A DNA stretch of 64,000 bases, from the NCBI GenBank assembly GCA_014651175.1, contig BMWJ01000018.1, positions 33,446 to 97,445 on the forward strand, written 5' to 3'. Under the pieces are notes generated by a model, which was not told where the DNA came from, did no database searches, and saw nothing but the letters and a program-made list of their open reading frames with translations. Below are positions 56,391-64,000 of the stretch, in pieces. Numbering within the stretch: the first letter of the stretch is position 1; each line of letters begins with the position of its first letter. Made by a program: the position numbers and the translations under genes. The stretch comes from Streptomyces clavifer. Its GTDB lineage: Bacteria > Actinomycetota > Actinomycetes > Streptomycetales > Streptomycetaceae.

Positions 56391-56418
56391 CCCGGCACAG
56401 CGCCTGCCACGTGCCGGG
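56391..56418. terminator. Stem-loop between thioesterase and flavin reductase
   Basis: CCCGGCAC (56391-56398) pairs with GTGCCGGG (56411-56418) around a 12-base loop in the 118-base gap. It may be a partial terminator or attenuator dividing the operon. Confidence 0.4.
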
Positions 56419-56490
56419 AGCCGTCCGGAACGGGGACTCCGCCCCGCTCCGGGACCCATCGGACAGACCGACCCGCCAGGAGAGACCGGT

Positions 56491-57084
56491 ATGACGTCAG
56501 AACAGCACGCGGTCCGCGGATCCGCCGCCGGCCCGGCCTCCCGCGCGCGCCCGCCGGCCGTGCCGCACGAGCAGCCCACGGACTTCCGCACGCTGATGGC
56601 GGGGTTCCCCACCGGCGTGACCATCGTGACCACGTGCGGCGCCGACGGCGTTCCCCGCGGAATGACCCTGACCTCCCTGTGCAGCGTCTCCCTGGAGCCA
56701 CCGGTCCTGCTGGTCTGCATGCGACAGGGCAGTCCCACCCTCGACGCGGTCCTCGACGGCGGCTCGTTCGCCGTGAACCTGCTGCACCTCCGGGCCAGGG
56801 CCACCGCCGAACTCTTCGCGTCGGGGGCCCCGGACCGGTTCGAACGGGTGGCGTGGCAGGCGGACGATCCGGCCGCAGGCCCGCACCTGTCGGAGGCGGC
56901 CCACACCGTCGCCGACTGCACCGTGACCGCCCACCACGTGGTCGGCGACCACGTGGTGATCATGGGCGGTGTCACCGCGGTCAGCCGGCTCGGCGGGGAC
57001 CAGCACCCGCTGCTCTACGGGCTCCGCCGCTTCGCCACCTGGCCGGAGACGGACGACCACCTCTCGTACGACTTCATCTCCTGA
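56491..57084 (+). CDS. Flavin reductase, HpaC-like (halogenase partner)
   Basis: A 197-residue protein of the FMN-binding split-barrel flavin reductase family: FRTLMAGFPTGVTIVTT, GMTLTSLCSVSLEPPVLLVC, SFAVNLLHL and a C-terminal GGVTAVSRLGGDQHPLLYGLRRF. It reduces free flavin with NAD(P)H. Flavin-dependent halogenases need such a partner, and this cluster has two halogenases, so that is its probable job. ATG 56491 has AGGAGAG at 56478-56484. Confidence 0.9.
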   Translation: MTSEQHAVRGSAAGPASRARPPAVPHEQPTDFRTLMAGFPTGVTIVTTCGADGVPRGMTLTSLCSVSLEPPVLLVCMRQGSPTLDAVLDGGSFAVNLLHLRARATAELFASGAPDRFERVAWQADDPAAGPHLSEAAHTVADCTVTAHHVVGDHVVIMGGVTAVSRLGGDQHPLLYGLRRFATWPETDDHLSYDFIS

Positions 57085-57094
57085 GCGACCGGCC

Positions 57095-58414
57095 ATGGAC
57101 CAGAACCGGCGGGGAACAGTGATCACCCACCCATCGACGACCAGCCGTCCCGCCGAACCGGCGGGAGCGCACCCCGCAGGGGGCGCGCCCACGCTCGACC
57201 AGGTCTTCTCCGCGACCGCGCGCCGGTACCCGACGAGGATCGCGGTGCAGGACGGCTGGAACCAGCTGACGTACGCCCGGACCGACCGTCAGGCCGGCCG
57301 TCTGGCATCGGCCCTGGTGCGCGGGGGAGTCCAGCTCGGCGATCCGCTGATCGTCCACTGCGGCAACCACCGGCACGCCCTCGTGGCGCAGCTCGCCGTG
57401 CTGAAGGCGGGCGGGGTGTGCGTTCCGGCACCCCGCACGGCGTGCCGCGGCGGGCTCCCCGCCGCCGCCCGGCAGACCATGGCCCGGGCGGTCCTGTGCA
57501 GCCGCTCCACGTACGACGAGGACGTGCGCGGCATCCCCTCACTCGCGCTGGACGACCCGGTCACGTGGCGGAAGATCGCCTCGGCGCCGGCGGAGCCGAC
57601 GCTGCCGAGGTCCACCCCCGAGGGAGCCGCGTACCTCCTGCCCGGCCGGGGAACCGACGTCACCCGAGACGGCCGGCTGGTCGACCACCGCTCCTGGCTC
57701 CGCTCCGCCGCCGACCGGAGCCGCAGGACCGGCGGTGCGCCGCCCACCGTGACGATCGACGAACCGCCCCTGTCCCGCGTGGCACTGGCCGCCACCTGGT
57801 GGGCCTGCTCCACGGGCGGCACGCTGCGCACCGCGCCGTGGCAGGAGGACGGGGCCTGGCCGCTGACCGGCGGGCGCGAGAGCGCCGCCGTGCTCACCCC
57901 GGCCCGCTACGCCCGCGGTCTGGCGACCGCGGCGCCCGTCCGGGGCACCCCGCCACCGCGCGGGTCCGCCGCGGGTCCCGGGACCGTGGTGCTCATCGGG
58001 GGACCGAGCTCGCGCGACCTGGTCGCCCGGCACTTCCGGGCCCGCCCCGGCACCCGGCTGTGGGCGGAGTTCGCGCCGGGCGGGGGAGCCGTGCCCTGGA
58101 CGGCACAGGAGTTCCACCCCCGCGACGCCGACCGGCCCTACGCCCTCGGCGTGGGAAGCCCGGTTCCACCCGTGCTGCTGCGGGTGGTCGGGCCGGGCGG
58201 AGCGCCCCTGCCGCACGGAAGGAGCGGCGAACTGGTCGCCATCGGTCCCTCCGGGCTTCCCGAGGACGTCCACCACTCGGGCTGGTACGGCCACTGGACG
58301 CCCGAGAACACCCTCGACGTCACGCGGCGGCGGCCGTACGCGGACGGTGCGGGCCCGGACGTCCCCATCCGCCTCGACGAACCCGCCGACTACGCCGAAA
58401 TGGAAGTGATGTGA
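57095..58414 (+). CDS. AMP-ligase-like (ANL) protein, probably catalytically dead
   Basis: A 439-residue protein with the outline of the N-terminal domain of acyl-CoA synthetases and NRPS adenylation domains: TLDQVFSATARRYPTRIAVQ, LTYARTDRQAGRLASALVRG, VAQLAVLKAGGVCVPAPR, and a late LPHGRSGELVAIGPSGLPED resembling the A7-A8 region. The ATP-binding P-loop (normally YTSGTTGxPKG) is replaced by YLLPGRGTDVTRDG. The C-terminal subdomain with its catalytic Lys is absent, so adenylation is unlikely. It may have become a binding or scaffold protein, or be decaying. The start is uncertain (ATG 57095 or GTG 57119). It overlaps the next gene (GTGA), so it lies inside the operon and is still translated through. 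Confidence 0.7.
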   Translation: MDQNRRGTVITHPSTTSRPAEPAGAHPAGGAPTLDQVFSATARRYPTRIAVQDGWNQLTYARTDRQAGRLASALVRGGVQLGDPLIVHCGNHRHALVAQLAVLKAGGVCVPAPRTACRGGLPAAARQTMARAVLCSRSTYDEDVRGIPSLALDDPVTWRKIASAPAEPTLPRSTPEGAAYLLPGRGTDVTRDGRLVDHRSWLRSAADRSRRTGGAPPTVTIDEPPLSRVALAATWWACSTGGTLRTAPWQEDGAWPLTGGRESAAVLTPARYARGLATAAPVRGTPPPRGSAAGPGTVVLIGGPSSRDLVARHFRARPGTRLWAEFAPGGGAVPWTAQEFHPRDADRPYALGVGSPVPPVLLRVVGPGGAPLPHGRSGELVAIGPSGLPEDVHHSGWYGHWTPENTLDVTRRRPYADGAGPDVPIRLDEPADYAEMEVM

Positions 58415-59562
58415 CCGTGCCCGGAACCGAGCGATCCCACGCGCCGGACCTCTCCCGCGTGCTGAGCGCCTTCTCGTCGCGGGCGGAGGAGCCACCCGGG
58501 CCGATCCAGCTGCTGACACCCGAGGGCACACTCGTGCACCACCCCGACGACACCCCCGGCTACGACCCGCTGAGGCTGCGCGCGTTCTACCGGGACATGG
58601 TGATGGCCCGGAGCATCGACACCGAGGCCACGGCGCTCCAACGGCAGGGCGAGCTGGGCCTGTGGCCGCCGCTGGCCGGCCAGGAGGCGGCTCAGATCGG
58701 GTCGGCCCACGCGCTCCGGGCCGACGACTACGCCTTTCCCAGCTATCGCGAACACGGCGTCGCCTGGTGCCGGGGAGTCGACCCGGTGGACGTCGTCAGG
58801 CTCTACCGCGGTGTCACCAACGGCGGATGGGACCCGCGGGAGAAGAACTTCCACCTGTACACACTGGTCGTCGGGTCCCACGCGCTGCACGCCACGGGCT
58901 ACGCGATGGGCCTCGCCAAGAGGGGCTCCGGCGCCGCGGCCATCGCCTACTTCGGCGACGGTGCCACCAGCGAGGGCGATGTGGCCGAGGCGTTCACCTT
59001 CGCCGCGGTCCACGACGCGCCCGTCGTGTTCTTCTGCCAGAACAACCAGTGGGCCATCTCCGAACCCGTGGAACGGCAGCTGCGCGGGCCGCTCTACCGC
59101 CGTGCCGCGGGCTTCGGCTTCCCCGGGGTCCAGGTCGACGGGAACGACGTGCTCGCCGTGCACGCCGTGACGGAGGCGGCGCTGGAGCACGCACGGACCG
59201 GCAACGGGCCGTTCTTCATCGAGGCGTCGACCTACCGCATGGGGGCCCACACCACCTCCGACGACCCGACCCGGTACCGGCGCGCGGCCGAGCTGGACGA
59301 ATGGCGGGCCAAGGACCCCATCGACCGGGTGCGGACCCATCTGGCCGAGGCGGGCCACGCCACGCAGGAGTTCTTCGACGACGTCGCCACCGAGGGCGCC
59401 GAGCTCGCCCTCCGCATCCGCCGGCAGGTCCGCACCATGCCGGACCCCGACCGCACGGAGGTCTTCGGCCACGTGTACGCCGACGGACATCCGCTCGTGG
59501 ACGAGGAGCGCGCGCAGTTCGCCGCCTACCAGGCGTCCTTTGCCGATCAGGAGGTCAAGTAA
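58411..59562 (+). CDS. Branched-chain 2-oxoacid dehydrogenase E1 alpha subunit
   Basis: A 383-residue TPP enzyme subunit: the TPP motif opens with GDGATSEGD at residue 182 and closes with QNNQW near 211, after LWPPLAGQEAAQIGSAHAL and SYREHG. A regulatory-type loop, RMGAHTTSDDPTRYR, is typical of the BCKDH/PDH E1 alpha family. With E1 beta and E2 it oxidatively decarboxylates branched 2-oxoacids from Val, Leu or Ile to acyl-CoAs. In this operon it probably supplies the branched starter unit of the polyketide. The GTG start overlaps the previous stop codon; GTG 58417 is an alternative. E3 (dihydrolipoamide dehydrogenase) is not in the window and must come from elsewhere. Confidence 0.93.
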   Translation: MTVPGTERSHAPDLSRVLSAFSSRAEEPPGPIQLLTPEGTLVHHPDDTPGYDPLRLRAFYRDMVMARSIDTEATALQRQGELGLWPPLAGQEAAQIGSAHALRADDYAFPSYREHGVAWCRGVDPVDVVRLYRGVTNGGWDPREKNFHLYTLVVGSHALHATGYAMGLAKRGSGAAAIAYFGDGATSEGDVAEAFTFAAVHDAPVVFFCQNNQWAISEPVERQLRGPLYRRAAGFGFPGVQVDGNDVLAVHAVTEAALEHARTGNGPFFIEASTYRMGAHTTSDDPTRYRRAAELDEWRAKDPIDRVRTHLAEAGHATQEFFDDVATEGAELALRIRRQVRTMPDPDRTEVFGHVYADGHPLVDEERAQFAAYQASFADQEVK

Positions 59563-59564
59563 GC

Positions 59565-60545
59565 ATGTCCACGGAGAGCATGACACTGGCGAGGGCGCTC
59601 AACCAGTCCCTGCGCAAGGCCCTGGAGGACGATCCCCAGGTGCTGGTGATGGGGGAGGACGTCGGCCGGCTCGGCGGCGTGTTCCGCGTGACCGAAGGTC
59701 TGCAGAAGGACTTCAGCGAGGAACGGGTCATGGACTCGCCGCTGGCGGAGTCGGGCATCGTGGGCACGGCGATCGGGCTCGCGCTCAACGGCTACCGGCC
59801 GGTGGTGGAGATCCAGTTCGACGGGTTCGTCTTCCCGGCGTACGACCAGATCGTCACGCAGCTGGCGAAGGTGCACGCCCGCTCGCGGGGGATGCTCACG
59901 ATGCCCGTCGTGATCAGGATTCCCTACGGCGGCGGGATCGGTGCCGTCGAGCACCACAGCGACTCCCCGGAAGCCCTGTTCGCCCACGTGGCCGGACTGA
60001 GGGTGGTGTCACCGTCGAATGCCGCGGACGCCTACTGGATGCTGCAGCAGGCCATCCGCAGCGACGATCCCGTGATCTTCTTCGAGCCGAAGCGGCGGTA
60101 CTGGGACACGGCGGAGGTCGACCGTGCCGTGCCTCCCGTCGACCTCCACCGGGCCGACGTCGTACGCCGGGGGACGGACGTGACCCTCGTCGCGTACGGG
60201 CCGATGGTGAAGGTGTGCCTGGAGGCCGCGGAAGCGGCGGCCGAGGAGGGCAGGTCCCTGGAGGTGATCGACCTGCGGTCGGTGTCACCGGTGGACTTCG
60301 ACACGGTGCAGGCCTCGGTGGAGAGGACGCGCCGGCTGGTCGTCGTGCACGAGGCGCCGGTGTTCTTCGGCGCGGGCGCGGAGATCGCCGCGCGGATCAC
60401 CACGCGGTGCTTCTACCACCTGGAGGCACCGGTCCTGCGCGTCGGCGGCTACCACGCGCCGTACCCCCCGGCCCGGCTGGAGGAGGAGTACCTGCCCGGC
60501 CTGGACCGGGTGCTGGACGCTGTTGACCGCTCGCTGGGATACTGA
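59565..60545 (+). CDS. Branched-chain 2-oxoacid dehydrogenase E1 beta subunit
   Basis: A 326-residue E1 beta protein: LVMGEDVGRLGGVFRVTEGL, ESGIVGTAIGLALNGYRPVV, EIQFDGFVFPAYDQI and the C-terminal VVVHEAPVFFGAGAEI. It forms the alpha2beta2 E1 with the upstream gene. ATG 59565 has GGAGGT at 59550-59555 inside the E1 alpha gene; the two genes are separated by only two bases. Confidence 0.95.
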   Translation: MSTESMTLARALNQSLRKALEDDPQVLVMGEDVGRLGGVFRVTEGLQKDFSEERVMDSPLAESGIVGTAIGLALNGYRPVVEIQFDGFVFPAYDQIVTQLAKVHARSRGMLTMPVVIRIPYGGGIGAVEHHSDSPEALFAHVAGLRVVSPSNAADAYWMLQQAIRSDDPVIFFEPKRRYWDTAEVDRAVPPVDLHRADVVRRGTDVTLVAYGPMVKVCLEAAEAAAEEGRSLEVIDLRSVSPVDFDTVQASVERTRRLVVVHEAPVFFGAGAEIAARITTRCFYHLEAPVLRVGGYHAPYPPARLEEEYLPGLDRVLDAVDRSLGY

Positions 60546-60556
60546 GGGACCACGCA

Positions 60557-61837
60557 ATGACTGACACAGCTGTCCGTGTGCGCGAGTTCAGGATGCCCGA
60601 CGTGGGCGAAGGCCTGACGGAGGCGGAGGTCCTCACCTGGCACGTCCGGCCGGGCGACACGGTGACCGACGGCCAGGTCGTCTGCGAGATCGAGACGGCC
60701 AAGGCGGTGGTGGAGCTGCCCGTCCCGTTCGACGGCGTCGTGCACGAGCTGCGGTGCGGCGAGGGCGAGACGGTCGACGTGGGCCAGGTGATCATCTCGG
60801 TCTCCGTGGCCGAGGCGGCGGCCGTCCCGCCGCCACGGACCGCGCCGCAGCCCCCGCCACCGGAGCGCCTCCCGGTCCTCGTCGGGTACGGGGTCGGACG
60901 GAGCTCGACCAAGCGGCGGCCCCGCAAGCCGGTCGTGCCGGGCCCCGCCCCGGTGCCGGGACGAGCGCTGGCGAAGCCGCCGGTCCGCAAGCTGGCCAAG
61001 GACCTCGGCGTCGATCTGGCTACGGTGGTGCCGTCGGGACCCGGCGGCGTCGTCACCCGCGACGACGTGCACGCGGCGGTCGTTCCGCTGCCCGTTCCCG
61101 CACCGGACGCGACCGCGGCCCCGCCGGTGCCGGCGGAGCGTGAGACCCGGACACCGGTCAAGGGGGTACGCAAGGCCACCGCGGCGGCGGTCACCGCGTC
61201 CGCCTTCACCGCGCCGCACGTTACGGAGTTCGTGACCGTCGATGTGACGCGCACGATGAGACTGGTGGCGGAGCTCGGACAGGATCCGCAGCTGGCCGGC
61301 TGCCGGGTCACCCCGATGCTCCTCGTGGCCAAGGCGCTTCTCGTGGCGGTCGGGAGGAACCCGGGGATCAACGCCACCTGGGACGGGGCCGCGCAGGAGA
61401 TCGTGCGGAAGCACTACGTCAACCTCGGTATCGCCGCCGCCACGCCCCGCGGGCTGATCGTGCCGAACATCAAGGACGCCCACACGATGCCGCTTCCGCA
61501 ACTGGCCTCCGCCATCACGGAGCTGGTGTCGACGGCCCGGGAAGGCGGCACGTCACCCGCCGCGTTGCGAGGCGGCTCGATCACCCTCACCAACATCGGC
61601 GTCTTCGGAATCGACGCCGGTACCCCGATCCTCAACCCGGGGGAGTCGGCGATCCTCGCGGTCGGCGCCATCGGCCCCCGGCCCTGGATCCACAAGGGGC
61701 GGATCAAACCCCGTCAGGTGGTGACCCTCGCGCTCTCCTTCGATCACCGACTGGTCGACGGCGAGCTGGGGTCCATGTTCCTCGCGGACGTCGCCGCCGT
61801 TCTCGAGAGGCCCCGGCGACTGCTCACCTGGGGCTGA
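60557..61837 (+). CDS. Branched-chain 2-oxoacid dehydrogenase E2 (dihydrolipoyl acyltransferase)
   Basis: A 426-residue E2: one lipoyl domain with lipoyl-Lys49 in EIETAKAVVE, a Pro/Arg-rich linker, a peripheral subunit-binding domain (VRKLAKDLGVDLATVVPSGP, then GGVVTRDDV) at about residues 140-180, and a catalytic domain ending in SFDHRLVDG (His397, Asp401). It transfers the acyl group from E1 to CoA. It is the last gene before a strong terminator, so it marks the likely right end of the cluster. Confidence 0.95.
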   Translation: MTDTAVRVREFRMPDVGEGLTEAEVLTWHVRPGDTVTDGQVVCEIETAKAVVELPVPFDGVVHELRCGEGETVDVGQVIISVSVAEAAAVPPPRTAPQPPPPERLPVLVGYGVGRSSTKRRPRKPVVPGPAPVPGRALAKPPVRKLAKDLGVDLATVVPSGPGGVVTRDDVHAAVVPLPVPAPDATAAPPVPAERETRTPVKGVRKATAAAVTASAFTAPHVTEFVTVDVTRTMRLVAELGQDPQLAGCRVTPMLLVAKALLVAVGRNPGINATWDGAAQEIVRKHYVNLGIAAATPRGLIVPNIKDAHTMPLPQLASAITELVSTAREGGTSPAALRGGSITLTNIGVFGIDAGTPILNPGESAILAVGAIGPRPWIHKGRIKPRQVVTLALSFDHRLVDGELGSMFLADVAAVLERPRRLLTWG

Positions 61838-61939
61838 TCCGCGTACGACACGGCCGAGCACGGGCCCGCTACCGCCCGGGAGACGTACGCGCCCCGGCCC
61901 GGCCGCCTCCCCCGACTCCGTGTCACCACTCCCAGGACC

Positions 61940-61978
61940 GGGCCGGTCCCCGACACTCCCCCGTCCGGGGGCCGGCCC
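61940..61978. terminator. Terminator at the right end of the cluster operon
   Basis: A 13-bp stem (61940-61952 with 61966-61978, one T-G pair) around a 13-base loop, in the 180-base gap after the E2 gene. Confidence 0.8.
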
Positions 61979-62017
61979 TCCTCACCGCCCTTCCCAGCGA
62001 TACACAAGGAGACTTCA

Positions 62018-63892
62018 GTGGTGGTCGACGCCTCGGCGAAGACGGTGCAGCGCGTGGACCGGGTCGTCATCCGCTTCGCGGGCGACTCGGGCGACGGCAT
62101 GCAGCTCATCGGTGACCGTTTCACCTCGGCGACGGCCTCGTTCGGGAACGACCTCTCGACGCTGCCGAACTTCCCCGCCGAGATCCGCGCACCTGCCGGG
62201 ACCCTGCCCGGTGTCTCCTCCTTCCAGCTGCAGTTCGCCGATCACGACATCCTCACGCCGGGCGACGCGCCCGATGTGCTGGTGGCGATGAACCCGGCGG
62301 CGTTGAAGGCGAACATCGGGGACGTGCCGCGCGGCGCGGAGGTCATCGTCGACACCGACGAGTTCACCAAGCGCCCGATGGTGAAGGCCGGTTACGGGAC
62401 CTCCCCCCTGGAGGACGGAACCCTCGCCGCGTACCGCGTGCACCCGGTGCCGCTGACCACGCTCACGGTCGGGGCGCTGAAGGACTTCGGGCTGTCCCGC
62501 AGGGAGGCCGAGCGCAGCAGGAACATGTTCGCGCTGGGCCTGCTGTCCTGGATGTACCACCGGCCCACCGAGGGTACGGAGACGTTCCTGCGGGAGAAGT
62601 TCGCGAAGAAGCCCGCGATCGCCGAGGCCAACGTGGCCGCCCTCCGGGCGGGCTGGAACTTCGGGGAGACGACGGAGGACTTCGCGGTCTCCTACGAGGT
62701 GGCCCCGGCCACCCGGGCGTTCCCCGCCGGCACCTACCGGAACATCTCCGGGAACCTGGCCCTGTCGTACGGGATCATCGCCGCGGGACACCTGGCGGAC
62801 CTGCCGGTCTATCTGGGCTCGTACCCGATCACCCCGGCATCGGACATCCTGCACGAGCTGAGCAGGCACAAGAACTTCGGTGTGCGGACCTTCCAGGCGG
62901 AGGACGAGATCGCCGGAATCGGCGCGGCGCTGGGCGCGGCCTTCGGCGGCGCTCTCGGGGTCACGACGACGTCGGGCCCCGGAGTGGCGCTGAAGTCGGA
63001 GACGATCGGGCTCGCCGTGTCCCTGGAACTGCCGCTGCTGATCATCGACATCCAGCGGGGCGGGCCCTCCACCGGGCTGCCCACCAAGACCGAGCAGGCC
63101 GACCTGCTGCAGGCCATGTACGGGCGCAACGGCGAAGCCCCCGTGCCCGTCGTAGCGCCGCGCACCCCCGCCGACTGCTTCGACGCCGCACTCGACGCCG
63201 CCCGGATCGCGCTCACCTACCGCACCCCCGTCTTCCTGTTGTCCGACGGCTACCTCGCGAACGGCTCCGAGCCGTGGAGGATCCCCGACACCGACGACCT
63301 CCCCGACCTGCGGACCCCCTTCGCTACCGGTCCCAACCACACTCTCGCCGACGGCACCGAGGTGTTCCGGCCCTACAAACGCGATCCAGGGACGCTGGCC
63401 CGCCCCTGGGCCGTCCCCGGCACGCCCGGGCTCGAGCACCGGATCGGGGGGATCGAGAAGCAGGACGGCACGGGCGACATCTCGTACGATCCGGCCAACC
63501 ACGAGTTCATGGTGCGCACCCGCCAGGCGAAGACCGACGGCATCCAGGTCCCCGATCTGGAGGTGGACGATCCGGACGGCGCGAGCACCCTCGTCATCGG
63601 CTGGGGCTCCACGTACGGCCCGATCACGGCGGCTGTGCGCCGGCTGCGCGCGGACGGACACGCCGTCGCGCAGGCCCACCTGCGCCACCTCAACCCCTTT
63701 CCCCGCAATCTGGGCGAGGTGCTGGGGCGCTACGGGAAGGTGGTGCTCCCGGAGATGAATCTCGGCCAGCTCGCCACCCTGCTGCGCGCCAGGTACCTGA
63801 CGAACGTCCATTCCGTCACCCAGGTCAACGGGATGCCTTTCAAGGCTGAGCAGTTGGCCCGGTCCATCCAGGAGGCACGCCGTGCGCAGTGA
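62018..63892 (+). CDS. korA: 2-oxoacid:ferredoxin oxidoreductase, fused gamma/alpha subunit (KorA)
   Basis: A 624-residue subunit. The N-terminal gamma domain (IRFAGDSGDGMQLIGDRF, about residues 1-195) is fused to the alpha domain: SYPITPASDILHEL, FQAEDEIAGIGAALGAAFGG, TTTSGPGVALKSE and IDIQRGGPSTGLPTKTEQ. It decarboxylates 2-oxoglutarate or related oxoacids to acyl-CoA, reducing ferredoxin. GTG 62018 has AAGGAGA just upstream. A terminator separates it from the dehydrogenase operon, and a korAB pair is common in Streptomyces chromosomes, so it is more likely a neighbour than a cluster gene. Confidence 0.92.
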   Translation: MVVDASAKTVQRVDRVVIRFAGDSGDGMQLIGDRFTSATASFGNDLSTLPNFPAEIRAPAGTLPGVSSFQLQFADHDILTPGDAPDVLVAMNPAALKANIGDVPRGAEVIVDTDEFTKRPMVKAGYGTSPLEDGTLAAYRVHPVPLTTLTVGALKDFGLSRREAERSRNMFALGLLSWMYHRPTEGTETFLREKFAKKPAIAEANVAALRAGWNFGETTEDFAVSYEVAPATRAFPAGTYRNISGNLALSYGIIAAGHLADLPVYLGSYPITPASDILHELSRHKNFGVRTFQAEDEIAGIGAALGAAFGGALGVTTTSGPGVALKSETIGLAVSLELPLLIIDIQRGGPSTGLPTKTEQADLLQAMYGRNGEAPVPVVAPRTPADCFDAALDAARIALTYRTPVFLLSDGYLANGSEPWRIPDTDDLPDLRTPFATGPNHTLADGTEVFRPYKRDPGTLARPWAVPGTPGLEHRIGGIEKQDGTGDISYDPANHEFMVRTRQAKTDGIQVPDLEVDDPDGASTLVIGWGSTYGPITAAVRRLRADGHAVAQAHLRHLNPFPRNLGEVLGRYGKVVLPEMNLGQLATLLRARYLTNVHSVTQVNGMPFKAEQLARSIQEARRAQ

Positions 63893-64000
63893 AGCCCTGT
63901 CGCTCGTACCGAAGGCGGAGGCCGTACAGGCGGCCAGGGACTTCAAGTCCGACCAGGAGGTGCGCTGGTGCCCCGGTTGCGGTGACTACGCGGTCCTCGC
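63882..64000 (+). CDS. korB: 2-oxoacid:ferredoxin oxidoreductase beta subunit (KorB), 5' end only
   Basis: The first 39 residues are in the window: after a basic/acidic leader, DFKSDQEVRWCPGCGDYAVL is the characteristic N-terminus of KorB, with the CPGCG motif that supplies cysteine ligands of an iron-sulphur cluster. GTG 63882 has GGAGG about 8 bases upstream, and its start overlaps the end of korA by 11 bases, so translation is coupled. The TPP-binding remainder lies beyond the window. Confidence 0.9.
   Translation, partial: MRSEALSLVPKAEAVQAARDFKSDQEVRWCPGCGDYAVL

Overview
The window looks like a Streptomyces (or very close actinomycete) chromosome. GC is high with GC-rich third positions, and the typical gene families are present: a four-gene conservon, a SARP regulator, a LAL-type LuxR regulator, modular type I PKS genes, and TTA codons confined to one regulator. 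The strain cannot be named from sequence alone.

Layout. 1-8.4 kb: the end of a LamG-domain surface protein, then a 2300-residue secreted RHS/YD-repeat polymorphic toxin with a Hint pretoxin domain, a small C-terminal toxin domain and a downstream immunity candidate. 9.2-13.1 kb: a conservon (cvnABCD-like) with a fifth GAF-domain gene. 13.3-18.4 kb, minus strand: a secreted ThuA/sorbosone-dehydrogenase/PKD/CBM protein with a LacI-type palindrome in its promoter, and a split transketolase pair. 18.5-23.1 kb: a genomic-island scar made of a tRNA-Pro(GGG) gene, a decayed serine recombinase, a divergent XRE regulator/NmrA-like reductase pair, a decayed Tn3-family transposase, a short hypothetical gene and the C-terminal remnant of a tyrosine-recombinase-type transposase.

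24.2-61.8 kb: a polyketide biosynthetic gene cluster. It holds a SARP with four TTA codons, an MFS exporter with its TetR repressor and a 27-bp operator, a metallo-beta-lactamase-fold protein, two FAD-dependent halogenases, a CPA2 antiporter and a LAL regulator. These precede a tightly packed run of genes: three PKS genes (four modules), a type II thioesterase, a flavin reductase, an AMP-ligase-like pseudoenzyme and a complete E1alpha/E1beta/E2 branched-chain 2-oxoacid dehydrogenase set. Modules 2 and 4 lack an AT domain. From memory, this matches the published neocarzilin cluster of Streptomyces carzinostaticus, a chlorinated polyenone made by an iterative type I PKS with no AT on modules 2 and 4. 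I therefore read the cluster as neocarzilin or a close relative.

How the genes may work together (inference): the dehydrogenase makes a branched acyl-CoA starter. The PKS, probably iterating, builds a polyene beta-keto acyl chain. The thioesterase releases it, and decarboxylation gives a methyl ketone. The halogenases, fed reduced flavin by the reductase, then chlorinate it. The MFS pump and possibly the antiporter handle export or tolerance. A 13-bp-stem terminator at 61940-61978 marks the likely right end. After it comes a korAB-type 2-oxoacid:ferredoxin oxidoreductase pair, with korB running off the window.
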